Assembly (NCBI GenBank): GCA_031261015.1
Contig: JAISKG010000266.1
Span: 1 to 10,444 of the forward strand
From: Dysgonamonadaceae bacterium
GTDB lineage: Bacteria; Bacteroidota; Bacteroidia; Bacteroidales; Azobacteroidaceae
Direction: 5' to 3'
DNA: 10,444 bases
Shown: positions 1 through 7,016 of the stretch, piece after piece
Position numbering within the stretch: the stretch's first letter is position 1
Layout: the number at the start of each line of letters is the position of its first letter
The notes under the pieces: generated by a model
The model's input: only the letters and a program-made list of their open reading frames with translations
What the model was told of the DNA's origin: nothing
The model's database searches: none
Position numbers and translations under genes: made by a program

Positions 1-654
1 CGGTCAATTGCCGATGATTACCGCAAGCGTTACGGGATTGACATGCAAGTGGTTCGGAATATTCCGTTTGCTGCGCAGAAATCGAAAAAAAGAGCTGATC
101 CGGTGATTTTGGAAAATTATGGGAAGAAAGTATTGTTGTATCAGGGAGCGGTGAATCTCGGCCGCGGCATCGAATGGGTGATTGACGCGATGCCGTATCT
201 GGATGATTTTGTTTTTTATATTGTGGGCGACGGAGATCGATTGGAGGCTTTGCGCGCGCAGGTCGAGCATTTGCAACTCGGCGACCGCGTTTTTTTTACC
301 GGGCGCGTGCCGTTTGAGGATTTGGCGGCTTATACGGCGCAGGCGGATATTGGTATTAATTTATTGGAAAACAGGGGATTGAATTATTATTATTCTTTGC
401 CCAACCGGATTTTTGATTTTATTCGTGCGGGAATCCCGGTTTTGTCCTGCGATTTTCCCGAAATCAGAAACATTGTGGCGCATTACGGAACGGGCGCGTT
501 GGTCGATCGGTTTGAGCCGGAGTATTTGGCGGGAAAGATTCGGGAATTGGCATCTAATCCAATTGATTACAAAGCATTTGAGATTGCGAATGCGGAGTTG
601 ACTTGGGAGAATGAAGCGGAAACATTGCTGAAAGTCATCGAAAGCGCCCGCTGA
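1..654 (+). CDS. Glycosyltransferase, GT4-type, C-terminal part (5' end outside window)
   Basis: The reading frame is open from the first base and stops at TGA 652-654, so 217 residues are visible. The ATG at 43 is internal, because the frame continues upstream of it without a stop. The visible part matches the C-terminal nucleotide-sugar-binding Rossmann domain of GT4 enzymes: a strand ending LLYQGAVNLGRGIE, then FYIVGDGD, VFFTGRVPFEDL, ADIGINLLE and SLPNRIFDFIRAGIPVLSCDFPE. The last two correspond to the acidic/donor-binding region of the fold, here in the SLPN-K/R-IFD variant instead of the classical EGFG..EA form. Such enzymes transfer a sugar from a nucleotide-activated donor to a surface glycan or lipid in the cytoplasm. 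Substrate and linkage cannot be read from this fragment. The gene converges on the CCA-transferase gene with a 4-base gap, and its own operon lies to the left, outside the window. Confidence 0.85.
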   Translation, partial: RSIADDYRKRYGIDMQVVRNIPFAAQKSKKRADPVILENYGKKVLLYQGAVNLGRGIEWVIDAMPYLDDFVFYIVGDGDRLEALRAQVEHLQLGDRVFFTGRVPFEDLAAYTAQADIGINLLENRGLNYYYSLPNRIFDFIRAGIPVLSCDFPEIRNIVAHYGTGALVDRFEPEYLAGKIRELASNPIDYKAFEIANAELTWENEAETLLKVIESAR

Positions 655-658
655 GCGC

Positions 659-2080
659 TCAAATCAATTCTTTTTCCTGCGCCAATTTCAATAAATAGGC
701 GTGAGCCGCCTCATATTCATTGGGAATTTCCCCATCAAGGATCGCCTCTTTGATCGCCGATTTCAGTTCGCCAACTATCCTGCCTGCCGGAAGATGAAAC
801 ATTTCCATGATTTGCAATCCATCGATCGGCGGCTGGAAATTGCGGATGCGGTCTTTTTCTTCGATTTCTTTCAGTTTTTCGCGAACCAACCGAAAATTAG
901 TCAGAAAACGTTTGACTTTGTCCGGATGTTTCGAGGTGATGTCGGCTTCGCAGAGCAACATCAGGTCGTCGATATCGTCGCCGGCCTCAAAGAGCAAGCG
1001 GCGAACAGCCGAATCGGTCACTTCGTCGTCGGCCAACACAATCGGGCGCATGTGCAAGGAAACCAATTTTTCGACGTATTTCAATTTGTCGTTCAGCGGA
1101 AGTTTCAGTCGCTGGAAAAGCGGCTTCAGCATTTTCATGCCGATAAACTCGTGCGAATGAAAGGTCCAGCCGTTTTTGGGATCAAAACGTTTGCTTTTCG
1201 GTTTACCGATGTCGTGCAACAAGGCCGCCCAGCGCAGCCACAAATTGGAAGTGTTTTTCGCCAGATTATCCAAGACTTTTAAAGTATGGCTGAAATTATC
1301 CTTATGACCGATACCTTCCTTAGTTTCAACACCTTTCAATGCCGAAAGTTCCGGAAGGATCAAATCGAGCAAGCCGGTTTGATCGAGTAATTCCCAGCCG
1401 ACGGAAGGCTTCGGCGAGAGCATAATTTTATGGAGTTCGTCGGAGATGCGTTCGGAAGAAATAATTTCAATGCGTTGTTTGTTGCGTTCGATGGCGTCGA
1501 ACGTTTCGGCTTCGATGAAAAATCCCAGTTGCGAGGCGAAACGGACGGCGCGCAACATTCGCAAAGGATCGTCGCTAAAGGTAATATCCGGATCCACAGG
1601 TGTTTGAATCCGGTATTCGTATATATCATTCAATCCGTCGAAAGGATCGATCAGTTCGCCGAAACGATCTTGGTTCAGGCAGATAGCCAACGCGTTGATG
1701 GTAAAATCGCGGCGGTTCTGATCGTCTTCAAGCGTACCGTCTTCGACGACCGGCTTGCGCGAATCGCGGTTGTAAGATTCTTTACGCGCGCCTACAAATT
1801 CGATTTCCAAATCCTTGTAAACGACTTGCGCCGTTCCGAAATTTTTATATACGGTCAGATTCGCTTTTTTACCCAAGCGAGTAGCAACTTCCTGCGCCAA
1901 TTCGATGCCGCTGCCGACACATACAATATCAATGTCTTTCGATGGGCGGCGAAGAATCAGGTCGCGCACAAAACCGCCAATCACGTAAGTTTCCAAGTGC
2001 AAAGCGCCGGCGGCCGCGGTGATGAGTGGGAAGATTGTATGATCTAATTTTTGAAGGATTTCCGATTGAGTGATTTCCAT
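659..2080 (-). CDS. cca: CCA tRNA nucleotidyltransferase / poly(A) polymerase family with HD domain
   Basis: This class II nucleotidyltransferase probably adds or repairs the 3' CCA of tRNAs using CTP and ATP. Numbering from a TTG seven codons upstream (2101), the motifs are: GGFVRD at 42-47, which binds the nucleotide triphosphate; the metal-binding pair D56 and D58 in [15 protein letters not shown] at 130-138, the base-selection region; and [18 protein letters not shown] at 177-194. The C-terminal half carries an HD phosphohydrolase domain with H272 and LLHDIGKP at 294-301. That domain is seen in many bacterial CCA enzymes and is linked to phosphatase/phosphodiesterase activity. I chose ATG 2080 (473 aa) because the upstream TTG lies inside a -7 promoter element (2106-2099). 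A pure poly(A) polymerase is the alternative, but bacterial proteins of this size with this HD domain are usually CCA-adding. The gene is divergent from the DUF5686 gene. Confidence 0.93.
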   Translation of the reverse strand: MEITQSEILQKLDHTIFPLITAAAGALHLETYVIGGFVRDLILRRPSKDIDIVCVGSGIELAQEVATRLGKKANLTVYKNFGTAQVVYKDLEIEFVGARKESYNRDSRKPVVEDGTLEDDQNRRDFTINALAICLNQDRFGELIDPFDGLNDIYEYRIQTPVDPDITFSDDPLRMLRAVRFASQLGFFIEAETFDAIERNKQRIEIISSERISDELHKIMLSPKPSVGWELLDQTGLLDLILPELSALKGVETKEGIGHKDNFSHTLKVLDNLAKNTSNLWLRWAALLHDIGKPKSKRFDPKNGWTFHSHEFIGMKMLKPLFQRLKLPLNDKLKYVEKLVSLHMRPIVLADDEVTDSAVRRLLFEAGDDIDDLMLLCEADITSKHPDKVKRFLTNFRLVREKLKEIEEKDRIRNFQPPIDGLQIMEMFHLPAGRIVGELKSAIKEAILDGEIPNEYEAAHAYLLKLAQEKELI

Positions 2081-2098
2081 TGAAATTGTTTTGATGGG

Positions 2099-2106
2099 CA
2101 AAGGTA
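2099..2106 (-). promoter_or_regulatory. Bacteroidota -7 element for the CCA-transferase gene
   Basis: Read on the minus strand this is TACCTTTG, a perfect match to the Bacteroidota -7 consensus TAnnTTTG, 18 bases upstream of the chosen ATG at 2080. No convincing -33 TTG is found 19-21 bases further upstream, so the promoter call rests on the -7 alone. The implied leader is only about a dozen bases. Confidence 0.6.
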
Positions 2107-2150
2107 CGGATTTTTTACAATTTTTGCAGATAATATTCAGCGAATCATAT

Positions 2151-2158
2151 TACTTTTG
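2151..2158 (+). promoter_or_regulatory. Bacteroidota -7 element for the DUF5686 gene
   Basis: TACTTTTG matches TAnnTTTG and lies 21 bases before the ATG at 2180. The only upstream TTTG-like sequence (2121-2126) is 24 bases away, longer than the usual 19-21, so the -33 is weak or absent. With the opposing element at 2106-2099, it makes the gap a divergent promoter region. Confidence 0.55.
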
Positions 2159-2179
2159 TCAAACAAAAATTTCGACAGA

Positions 2180-4684
2180 ATGAGAAAAGTTTTTTTATTC
2201 CTAATTTTTATATTTTCTTTTCCAACAGCCTTCGCCCAAAATTTCACGGGAGTTGTAATAAACTCTAAATCAGAACCTTTACCCGGAGCCACGGTCTTTA
2301 TTAAATCCATCAATAAAGGTTTAATTTGCAATGCCGAAGGTGAATTTCAAACCACATTGGCCGAAGGAACTTATGACGCGCAATTTTCATATCTTTCATA
2401 TAAAACCAAAAATCAGAAAGTTACGATACGAAAAGACGAAACGGCAGAATTAAAAATCGTGTTGGAAGACGATCATTTCTCACTCAAGGAAGCGACTGTC
2501 ACCAGCGGCGAAGATCCTGCCTACGCGATTATGCGCAAAGCCATCGCCGCAGTGGACTTTCACAAAAAACAAGTGGAAAAATATTCGGCTGAATGTTACA
2601 TCAAATGCGTTTTCGAACTGCTGGAAGTGCCGAAACTGATCGATAAAATGACAAAAATGCAAGTTCAGGAAGACGGACAACAAACAACACTGAAACTCTC
2701 GGATTTGAAAAATCATTTGATGTTGCAGGAAACAAACAACCGGATCATCTTCACTGCTCCGGACAATTACGAGCAAACGGTACTTGCTTTTTCGAGCAGT
2801 ATTCCCAACGATTTCAAGCCTGAAGACGCCATGGAATTGATGCGCGGCTCAATTTACGATGCTCTGTATATGAACTGTATCTCTCCGTTGAATGCCAAAG
2901 CCTTGAGTTACTACAAATTCCGTTATGAAGGTTTCACTGAAGACGGAAATACAACCATCAATAAAATCAAAATTATTCCGAAAGTGGCTAATGTGCAGTT
3001 ATTCAAAGGTTATATTTACATTGCCGAAAATACATGGGAAGTGCGAAATGCCGAGCTGGAAGCGACTGTCATAGGCATCACACAGCAATATACGCTTACT
3101 TTTTCAAATGTTAAAAATGATGTTTATTTACTTTCGGCTTATTGGATGACATACGACATCAATACGTTTGGCGTGCGTGGCTACTTCGACAATTACGCAT
3201 CCATCAAATACGACGATATTTCATTGAATGAAACTGTTTTAACTGAAAAACAAAAGACAAAAAACAAGTCGAAAAACCGTTTTGAACTGACGGCCGATAC
3301 CACTTACCACATGCGCGCCGATTCGTTGGCGCAAAAGCGCGATTCGCTTTATTGGACAGAAGTGCGCAATACACCTTTAAGCGATAGAGAAATAGTGAGT
3401 TACGAGCAAAAAGAAGTTTTGCAGGCCAAGTTCGATTCCATTCAAAACAAAGATACCGACAACAAATTTTCTTTCGGAAGTTTGCTGTTTGGCGGGCACA
3501 TCGGCGGCTCCAAACGCAAATTTGAAATGCGTTACGGCGGTTTGCGCGGCGCTTTGGGCGATTATAATTTTGTTGATGGCTGGAATTTGGGACAAAAATT
3601 GGACTTTTCGTTTTGGTGGAACAAAAACAAAAAACTGCAGCTTTCGCCAAGGATTTATTATGCAACTGCAAGAAAAACAATAAATTATGGAATGACAGCT
3701 TCGTTGGATTACGCGCCTTTGCACGCCGGCTATTTTTATGTGCTGGCAGCTTCCAACTCAGCTGATTTCAACCCCAACGGCATTTCAAAAACGATGAATA
3801 CGCTCTCGTCGCTGTTTGCGGGACAAAATTTTAAAATGCTGTATGATCGAAAGATCGCTCATGTTGGAAATCATATTGACATCGTTAACGGATTGCGGCT
3901 GACCACTGAAGTCACATCGGCTCATCGTTCCGAATTACAGAACAATACCGATTTTTATTTTAAAATCAAAGACCAATCGCCGGTCGATTATCTGCTTGGT
4001 CGCGAGGCGCAAAACCGGATCACACCCAACTTTGCGATGCCCGGCGGCGATTCGTATCTGAATGCTTTTGCCGTGAAATTTTGGTATGCGCCTGCTGCAT
4101 ACTACCGCATCGAAAATGGGCGAAAAAATTACGCATACATGCGTTCGCCTTCATTTACATTGGGTTACGAGCAAGGTCTAAACCTTTTGCAAGGCAAAAA
4201 TAATTCCGTTTTCTCTAAAATAACGTTGGCGGTTGCACAAAATGTGCGGCTTTCTTATTTTTCCGCTTTTTCGTATAAAGTTGGTTTAGGAACTTTTCTT
4301 GGAAAAACAGATAAGTTAAATTACATTGATTTTCAACATTTTGCATCCTCTCCGATTGTTTTGAGCGACGAAACTTTAACGAACCGTTTTCTGTTGCTCG
4401 ATCTATACAAATATTCGACCGATAGCCGTTGGTTAAACGCGTTTGTCAACTATCGTTCGCAATATATTTTGCTTAAGCGGCTTCCGTTTTTACAACGTGC
4501 ATTCATGACCGAGAATCTGACATTCAATTTATTAAGTACGCCCAACCAACCTTTTTACAACGAGTTGGGTTATTCGCTCAGTTTCATGAATATGATCAAT
4601 GCCGGCGCATTTGTATCGTTCGACAAGTTTCGTTATCAGGATTTTGGCTTGCGATTGTCGGTGAATCTTAAGGCATTTGATTAA
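2180..4684 (+). CDS. DUF5686 family outer-membrane protein with carboxypeptidase-like regulatory domain
   Basis: From ATG 2180 the product is 834 residues. Residues 1-20 form a signal peptide (MRKVFLFLIF... ending TAFAQ). Residues 21-96 form a carboxypeptidase-regulatory-like beta-sandwich (GVVINSKSEPLPGATVFI, then AEGEFQTTL and FSYLSYKT), the domain that also starts SusC-type transporters. The DUF5686 signature EDPAYAIMRKAI follows at 111-122. The C-terminal half has many alternating aromatic/hydrophobic strands and ends in VNLKAFD, consistent with an outer-membrane beta-barrel. There is no TonB-dependent plug domain, so this is not a SusC protein. The family's biochemical role is not established to my knowledge. 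A possible start at TTG 2156 is rejected because it overlaps the -7 element. The gene is probably monocistronic: it diverges from cca and ends 4 bases from the convergent crcB stop. Confidence 0.88.
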   Translation: MRKVFLFLIFIFSFPTAFAQNFTGVVINSKSEPLPGATVFIKSINKGLICNAEGEFQTTLAEGTYDAQFSYLSYKTKNQKVTIRKDETAELKIVLEDDHFSLKEATVTSGEDPAYAIMRKAIAAVDFHKKQVEKYSAECYIKCVFELLEVPKLIDKMTKMQVQEDGQQTTLKLSDLKNHLMLQETNNRIIFTAPDNYEQTVLAFSSSIPNDFKPEDAMELMRGSIYDALYMNCISPLNAKALSYYKFRYEGFTEDGNTTINKIKIIPKVANVQLFKGYIYIAENTWEVRNAELEATVIGITQQYTLTFSNVKNDVYLLSAYWMTYDINTFGVRGYFDNYASIKYDDISLNETVLTEKQKTKNKSKNRFELTADTTYHMRADSLAQKRDSLYWTEVRNTPLSDREIVSYEQKEVLQAKFDSIQNKDTDNKFSFGSLLFGGHIGGSKRKFEMRYGGLRGALGDYNFVDGWNLGQKLDFSFWWNKNKKLQLSPRIYYATARKTINYGMTASLDYAPLHAGYFYVLAASNSADFNPNGISKTMNTLSSLFAGQNFKMLYDRKIAHVGNHIDIVNGLRLTTEVTSAHRSELQNNTDFYFKIKDQSPVDYLLGREAQNRITPNFAMPGGDSYLNAFAVKFWYAPAAYYRIENGRKNYAYMRSPSFTLGYEQGLNLLQGKNNSVFSKITLAVAQNVRLSYFSAFSYKVGLGTFLGKTDKLNYIDFQHFASSPIVLSDETLTNRFLLLDLYKYSTDSRWLNAFVNYRSQYILLKRLPFLQRAFMTENLTFNLLSTPNQPFYNELGYSLSFMNMINAGAFVSFDKFRYQDFGLRLSVNLKAFD

Positions 4685-4688
4685 ATTT

Positions 4689-5063
4689 CTATTTTCCCAA
4701 CAATAATCCAATATAAACTGCTGCTAATCCTACTAATACGCTTGCTGCAATATAAAGCGCCAGTACAAAAAAATGCCCCGCTTGCTGCAACTGCAAATTT
4801 TCCAGCGAAAAAGTGGAAAACGTGGTGTAACCGCCGCAAAATCCGGTGATAAGCAGCAATTTGAGCGGCTCGCCAATCCAATGGTGTTTGGCAGACAAAC
4901 CAATCAATATTCCGATAATTAAACATCCTAAGATATTGACCATGAAGGTGGCGAACGGAAAAACCGTCCCCGTAGCGTATTTATTGACAGCGACTGAAGT
5001 GAGGTAACGGAAAATACTTCCGACGCCTCCACCCAAGCCGACCCAGAGCAATTTTGTTATCAT
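4689..5063 (-). CDS. crcB: Fluoride ion channel CrcB/FluC
   Basis: This 124-residue membrane protein has four hydrophobic segments (roughly residues 5-25, 36-56, 66-86 and 97-121), the normal length and topology of the Fluc/CrcB family. These proteins work as dual-topology dimers that export F- and protect enzymes such as enolase and pyrophosphatase. Diagnostic motifs are GGGVGSIFRY at 11-20, TFMVNILGC at 39-47 with the conserved pore asparagine N43, and GFCGGYTTFSTFSLE at 74-88, which carries the Phe-box aromatics and the central sodium site. The ATG (5063-5061) overlaps the TGA of the upstream tcdA-like gene as ATGA, so translation is probably coupled. Since its start lies within the end of the preceding gene, there is no room for its own fluoride riboswitch. 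Expression must follow the upstream operon or an internal promoter. Confidence 0.95.
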   Translation of the reverse strand: MITKLLWVGLGGGVGSIFRYLTSVAVNKYATGTVFPFATFMVNILGCLIIGILIGLSAKHHWIGEPLKLLLITGFCGGYTTFSTFSLENLQLQQAGHFFVLALYIAASVLVGLAAVYIGLLLGK

Positions 5064-5866
5064 CTTGTCAAGCTTTTATTTATATCTTGCATCACCAATC
5101 CCGCCAAAGAAAATCCGAAAATGGCCGTCGTGTGCGCCATCGTTCCGTTGATTTGGGCTTTCAGGCTGCACCATTCATGATTCACAAGATTGGGATCGCC
5201 GGGGCCGTTTTTCACTTTGGGACAAAGGCATTTATCTGTTCCGCACGAAGCGTTTCTTCCTTTATTCTCCAACAATTCTTCACTGAAAACGCAAAGAAAT
5301 TTTTTTGCCGGAAGTCCGGTCTTTTTCAATTTCTTCCGCAAAGCAGCGCCCAAAGGGCAGCCTCTCACTTTCCAAAATTCAGCGACTTGTATTTTCGACG
5401 GATCCATTTTCAAAGCCGCACCCATTGACGAAAAAAAGACGGCCGGCGTACGTGTCGCCGTTTGAATCAAGTGAATTTTGTGTTCCAGACTGTCGATAGC
5501 ATCAAGAATATAATCGTATTCCGCAAGTTGGAAAGATTCGCTATTCTCTTTACTGTAAATAGTTTGTAAAGCATTAATTTCCGCCGTCGGATTGATTTCA
5601 AGCAAACGTTCTTTCAATACTTCGACTTTCACTTGTCCTACGGTTTTGACGGTCGCCGGCAACTGCCGGTTGATGTTGGTCACGCAAATCCGGTCGGAAT
5701 CGACGATCGTGAGCCGGCGGATTCCCGAACGCACCAAACTCTCTGCACACCAACTACCTACACCGCCCATGCCGAAAATAATCACGCGCGTATCAGCTAC
5801 TTTTTGCATAAATTCGTCACCCATCAGCAACGAACTGCGTTGAAATAATCCTTGTTCGATTCCCAT
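5060..5866 (-). CDS. tcdA: TcdA/CsdL-type tRNA threonylcarbamoyladenosine dehydratase (ThiF/E1-like)
   Basis: From ATG 5866 the protein has 268 residues, the usual size for TcdA (CsdL), which uses ATP to cyclise t6A37 to ct6A37 in ANN-decoding tRNAs. Visible features are the nucleotide-binding loop FGMGGVGSW at 31-39, the VDSD strand with D56 and D58, NINRQ at 64-68, the DAID segment at 122-125, and the TcdA-like CPLGAALRKKLKK stretch at 170-182, where E. coli has DPLAAKLRERLK. The C-terminal TTAIFGFSLAGLVMQDI helix closes the domain. An in-frame ATG at 5929 would add 21 residues (including QLSIFNFQL) that are merely translated repeat DNA, so it is rejected. A loop with C208, C213, C215 and HEWC (C233) is absent from E. 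coli TcdA as I recall it. MoeB or ThiF is a less likely alternative: no ThiS/MoaD partner is adjacent and the C-terminal part is TcdA-like. Confidence 0.87.
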   Translation of the reverse strand: MGIEQGLFQRSSLLMGDEFMQKVADTRVIIFGMGGVGSWCAESLVRSGIRRLTIVDSDRICVTNINRQLPATVKTVGQVKVEVLKERLLEINPTAEINALQTIYSKENSESFQLAEYDYILDAIDSLEHKIHLIQTATRTPAVFFSSMGAALKMDPSKIQVAEFWKVRGCPLGAALRKKLKKTGLPAKKFLCVFSEELLENKGRNASCGTDKCLCPKVKNGPGDPNLVNHEWCSLKAQINGTMAHTTAIFGFSLAGLVMQDINKSLTR

Positions 5867-5874
5867 TACAGCCG

Positions 5875-5882
5875 CAAAATTA
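5875..5882 (-). promoter_or_regulatory. Possible internal -7 element before tcdA
   Basis: On the minus strand this reads TAATTTTG, matching TAnnTTTG, but it ends only 8 bases before the tcdA ATG and has TTTC instead of TTG at the -33 distance. If used, transcripts would be leaderless or nearly so. An A/T-rich chance match is equally possible. Confidence 0.25.
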
Positions 5883-5890
5883 CGAAAAAG

Positions 5891-5945
5891 TTGAAAATTG
5901 AAAATTGAAAGTTGATAATTAATTTTCAATTTTCAACTTTCAATT
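5891..5945. repeat. ATTGAAA-type repeat with imperfect palindrome between the EEP gene and tcdA
   Basis: The stretch is built of 7-base units of the form TTGAAAA/TTGAAAG (5891-5920) followed by their complements (5921-5945). The halves 5896-5920 and 5921-5945 are reverse complements at 22 of 25 positions with no spacer, so either strand of RNA could fold into a long A/U-rich hairpin. The stretch shares the exact 17-mer ATTTTCAACTTTCAATT (5929-5945) with the second repeat block at 6989-7005. The stop codon of the upstream gene (TGA at 5928-5926) and its last codons lie inside it. It lacks the G/C-rich stem of a standard terminator, so its effect on read-through into tcdA is unclear. Confidence 0.8.
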
Positions 5946-6960
5946 CTATAAAGTCAACATAAACCGGAAAGTGATCGCTATATCCTTGTTCGTATTTATA
6001 TCCATGAAAAGTTTTCTTTGGCCGGATGCCGCCGTATTTCTTATCGAGTGTAACCATAAAATCTTTCCAAAAAATCGTCGCCGTTTCCGGTAAGACATGA
6101 AAAGCGTTTTTTCTATTCAATAAATTTCCCGAAACAAGGATTTGATCAATGAAATTCCATTGATCTTGAAATTTATAACTACCTGTTTCATTTATTTTTG
6201 AGATTTCCAAAATTAAATTATACAGCTGACGGGGATCGGTTGTTTTCGTTGGACTTTGAGCATCCAAAATTTGAGCCATGCTTTTATCGTTCGGTTCATC
6301 ATTGAAATCACCCATAATTAAAACATTCGCTTTGCTGCGGAAATTCATTAACGAATCGACACGACTTTTCAGCGTTGCTGCCGCTTGAATCCGGTCGCGC
6401 GCGGATTGCACTTTCCCGCCTCGCCGCGAAGGGAAATGACAGACAAAGACATCCAAAGTATCGCCGGAAATCACTTTTCCGGTGATATGTAAAATATCGC
6501 GTGTTTTCTTATCGCGATTGTATGGAAAATCAATGCGAATGGATTCATGCTCCAAATATTTGAACTGATCACGCTGATACAACAAAGCGACGTCGATGCC
6601 GCGCGCGTCCTCCGATTCGGTCATAACGTAACGATACTGCATTTTTCGCAAAGGCGAATGCGCAATTAAATCCTCAATCGTCCGGTTGTTTTCTACCTCG
6701 CACAGACCGATCAACGCCGGAGTTTCCCATTCGCCGAGCGCAGTAATCACTTTCGCCAAGTGACTTAACTTAGTGTAATAGCGATGATTATTCCAATGTC
6801 GCACGCCTTCGGGCGTAAATTCATCGTCGTTTTTCAACGAATCATTTTCCGTATCAAACAGATTTTCCAGATTATAAAACATCACTCGAAAAGATGTTTG
6901 CCCCTGCAAAGGAATTGCCAAACAAAGCAACACGAAGTAAATTAAAGGTTTCAGTTTCAT
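5926..6960 (-). CDS. Secreted endonuclease/exonuclease/phosphatase-fold protein
   Basis: The 344-residue product starts at ATG 6960 with a signal peptide (MKLKPLIYFVLLCLAIPLQG, cleavage near residue 20), so it acts outside the cytoplasm. The rest is a complete EEP (DNase I-like) domain with the catalytic set in order: N30 in MFYNLENLFD, E88 in GLCEVEN, the RGIDVALLY segment at 120-128, H175 in CHFPSRRGG, D218 and N220 in MGDFNDEP, D272 in NFIDQILV, and SDHFPVY with D329 and H330 at 328-334. All residues needed for metal-dependent phosphodiester or phosphomonoester hydrolysis appear present. The fold includes nucleases, phosphatases and sphingomyelinases, so the substrate cannot be fixed. An extracellular or periplasmic nuclease is the simplest guess. 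The last residues, roughly KVEN plus the TGA, are encoded by an ATTGAAA-type repeat. The gene follows the lipoprotein gene after 39 bases and precedes tcdA by 59. Confidence 0.88.
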   Translation of the reverse strand: MKLKPLIYFVLLCLAIPLQGQTSFRVMFYNLENLFDTENDSLKNDDEFTPEGVRHWNNHRYYTKLSHLAKVITALGEWETPALIGLCEVENNRTIEDLIAHSPLRKMQYRYVMTESEDARGIDVALLYQRDQFKYLEHESIRIDFPYNRDKKTRDILHITGKVISGDTLDVFVCHFPSRRGGKVQSARDRIQAAATLKSRVDSLMNFRSKANVLIMGDFNDEPNDKSMAQILDAQSPTKTTDPRQLYNLILEISKINETGSYKFQDQWNFIDQILVSGNLLNRKNAFHVLPETATIFWKDFMVTLDKKYGGIRPKKTFHGYKYEQGYSDHFPVYVDFIELKVEN

Positions 6961-6973
6961 TATTCTTATTTAT

Positions 6974-7016
6974 AATTTTCAATTCTCCATTTTCAACTTT
7001 CAATTTTCAATTCTCC
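6974..7016. repeat. ATTGAAA-type repeat block between the lipoprotein and EEP genes
   Basis: The 15-mer AATTTTCAATTCTCC occurs exactly at 6974-6988 and again at 7002-7016, flanking ATTTTCAACTTT. The 17-mer at 6989-7005 is identical to 5929-5945 in the other repeat block. Unlike that block, this one is almost all in one orientation, a direct repeat with no matching palindromic half. It fills the whole intergenic space and extends into the 3' end of the lipoprotein gene, giving its final codons and TGA (7002-7000). Confidence 0.8.

Noticed and set aside
643..660. Small hairpin AGCGC/GCGCT between the convergent glycosyltransferase and cca stops, as a shared terminator
   Set aside because: It has only 5 base pairs and no adjoining T-run on either strand, so it is too weak to call.
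1430..2047. A 205-codon plus-strand open frame inside cca
   Set aside because: It is antisense to the conserved nucleotidyltransferase motifs, with no domain, promoter or plausible protein composition.
3204..3724. Minus-strand open frames inside the DUF5686 gene
   Set aside because: They are antisense shadows, rich in Cys/Arg/Phe runs typical of non-coding frames.
5867..5929. N-terminal extension of the TcdA-like protein from ATG 5929
   Set aside because: The added residues are a direct translation of the ATTGAAA repeat, and the family homology begins at the ATG at 5866 (MGIEQGLFQRSS).
5891..7016. The repeat blocks as a CRISPR array or insertion-sequence ends
   Set aside because: There are no unique spacers between equal-length repeats, no transposase and no target-site duplication; the units are 7-base heptamers.
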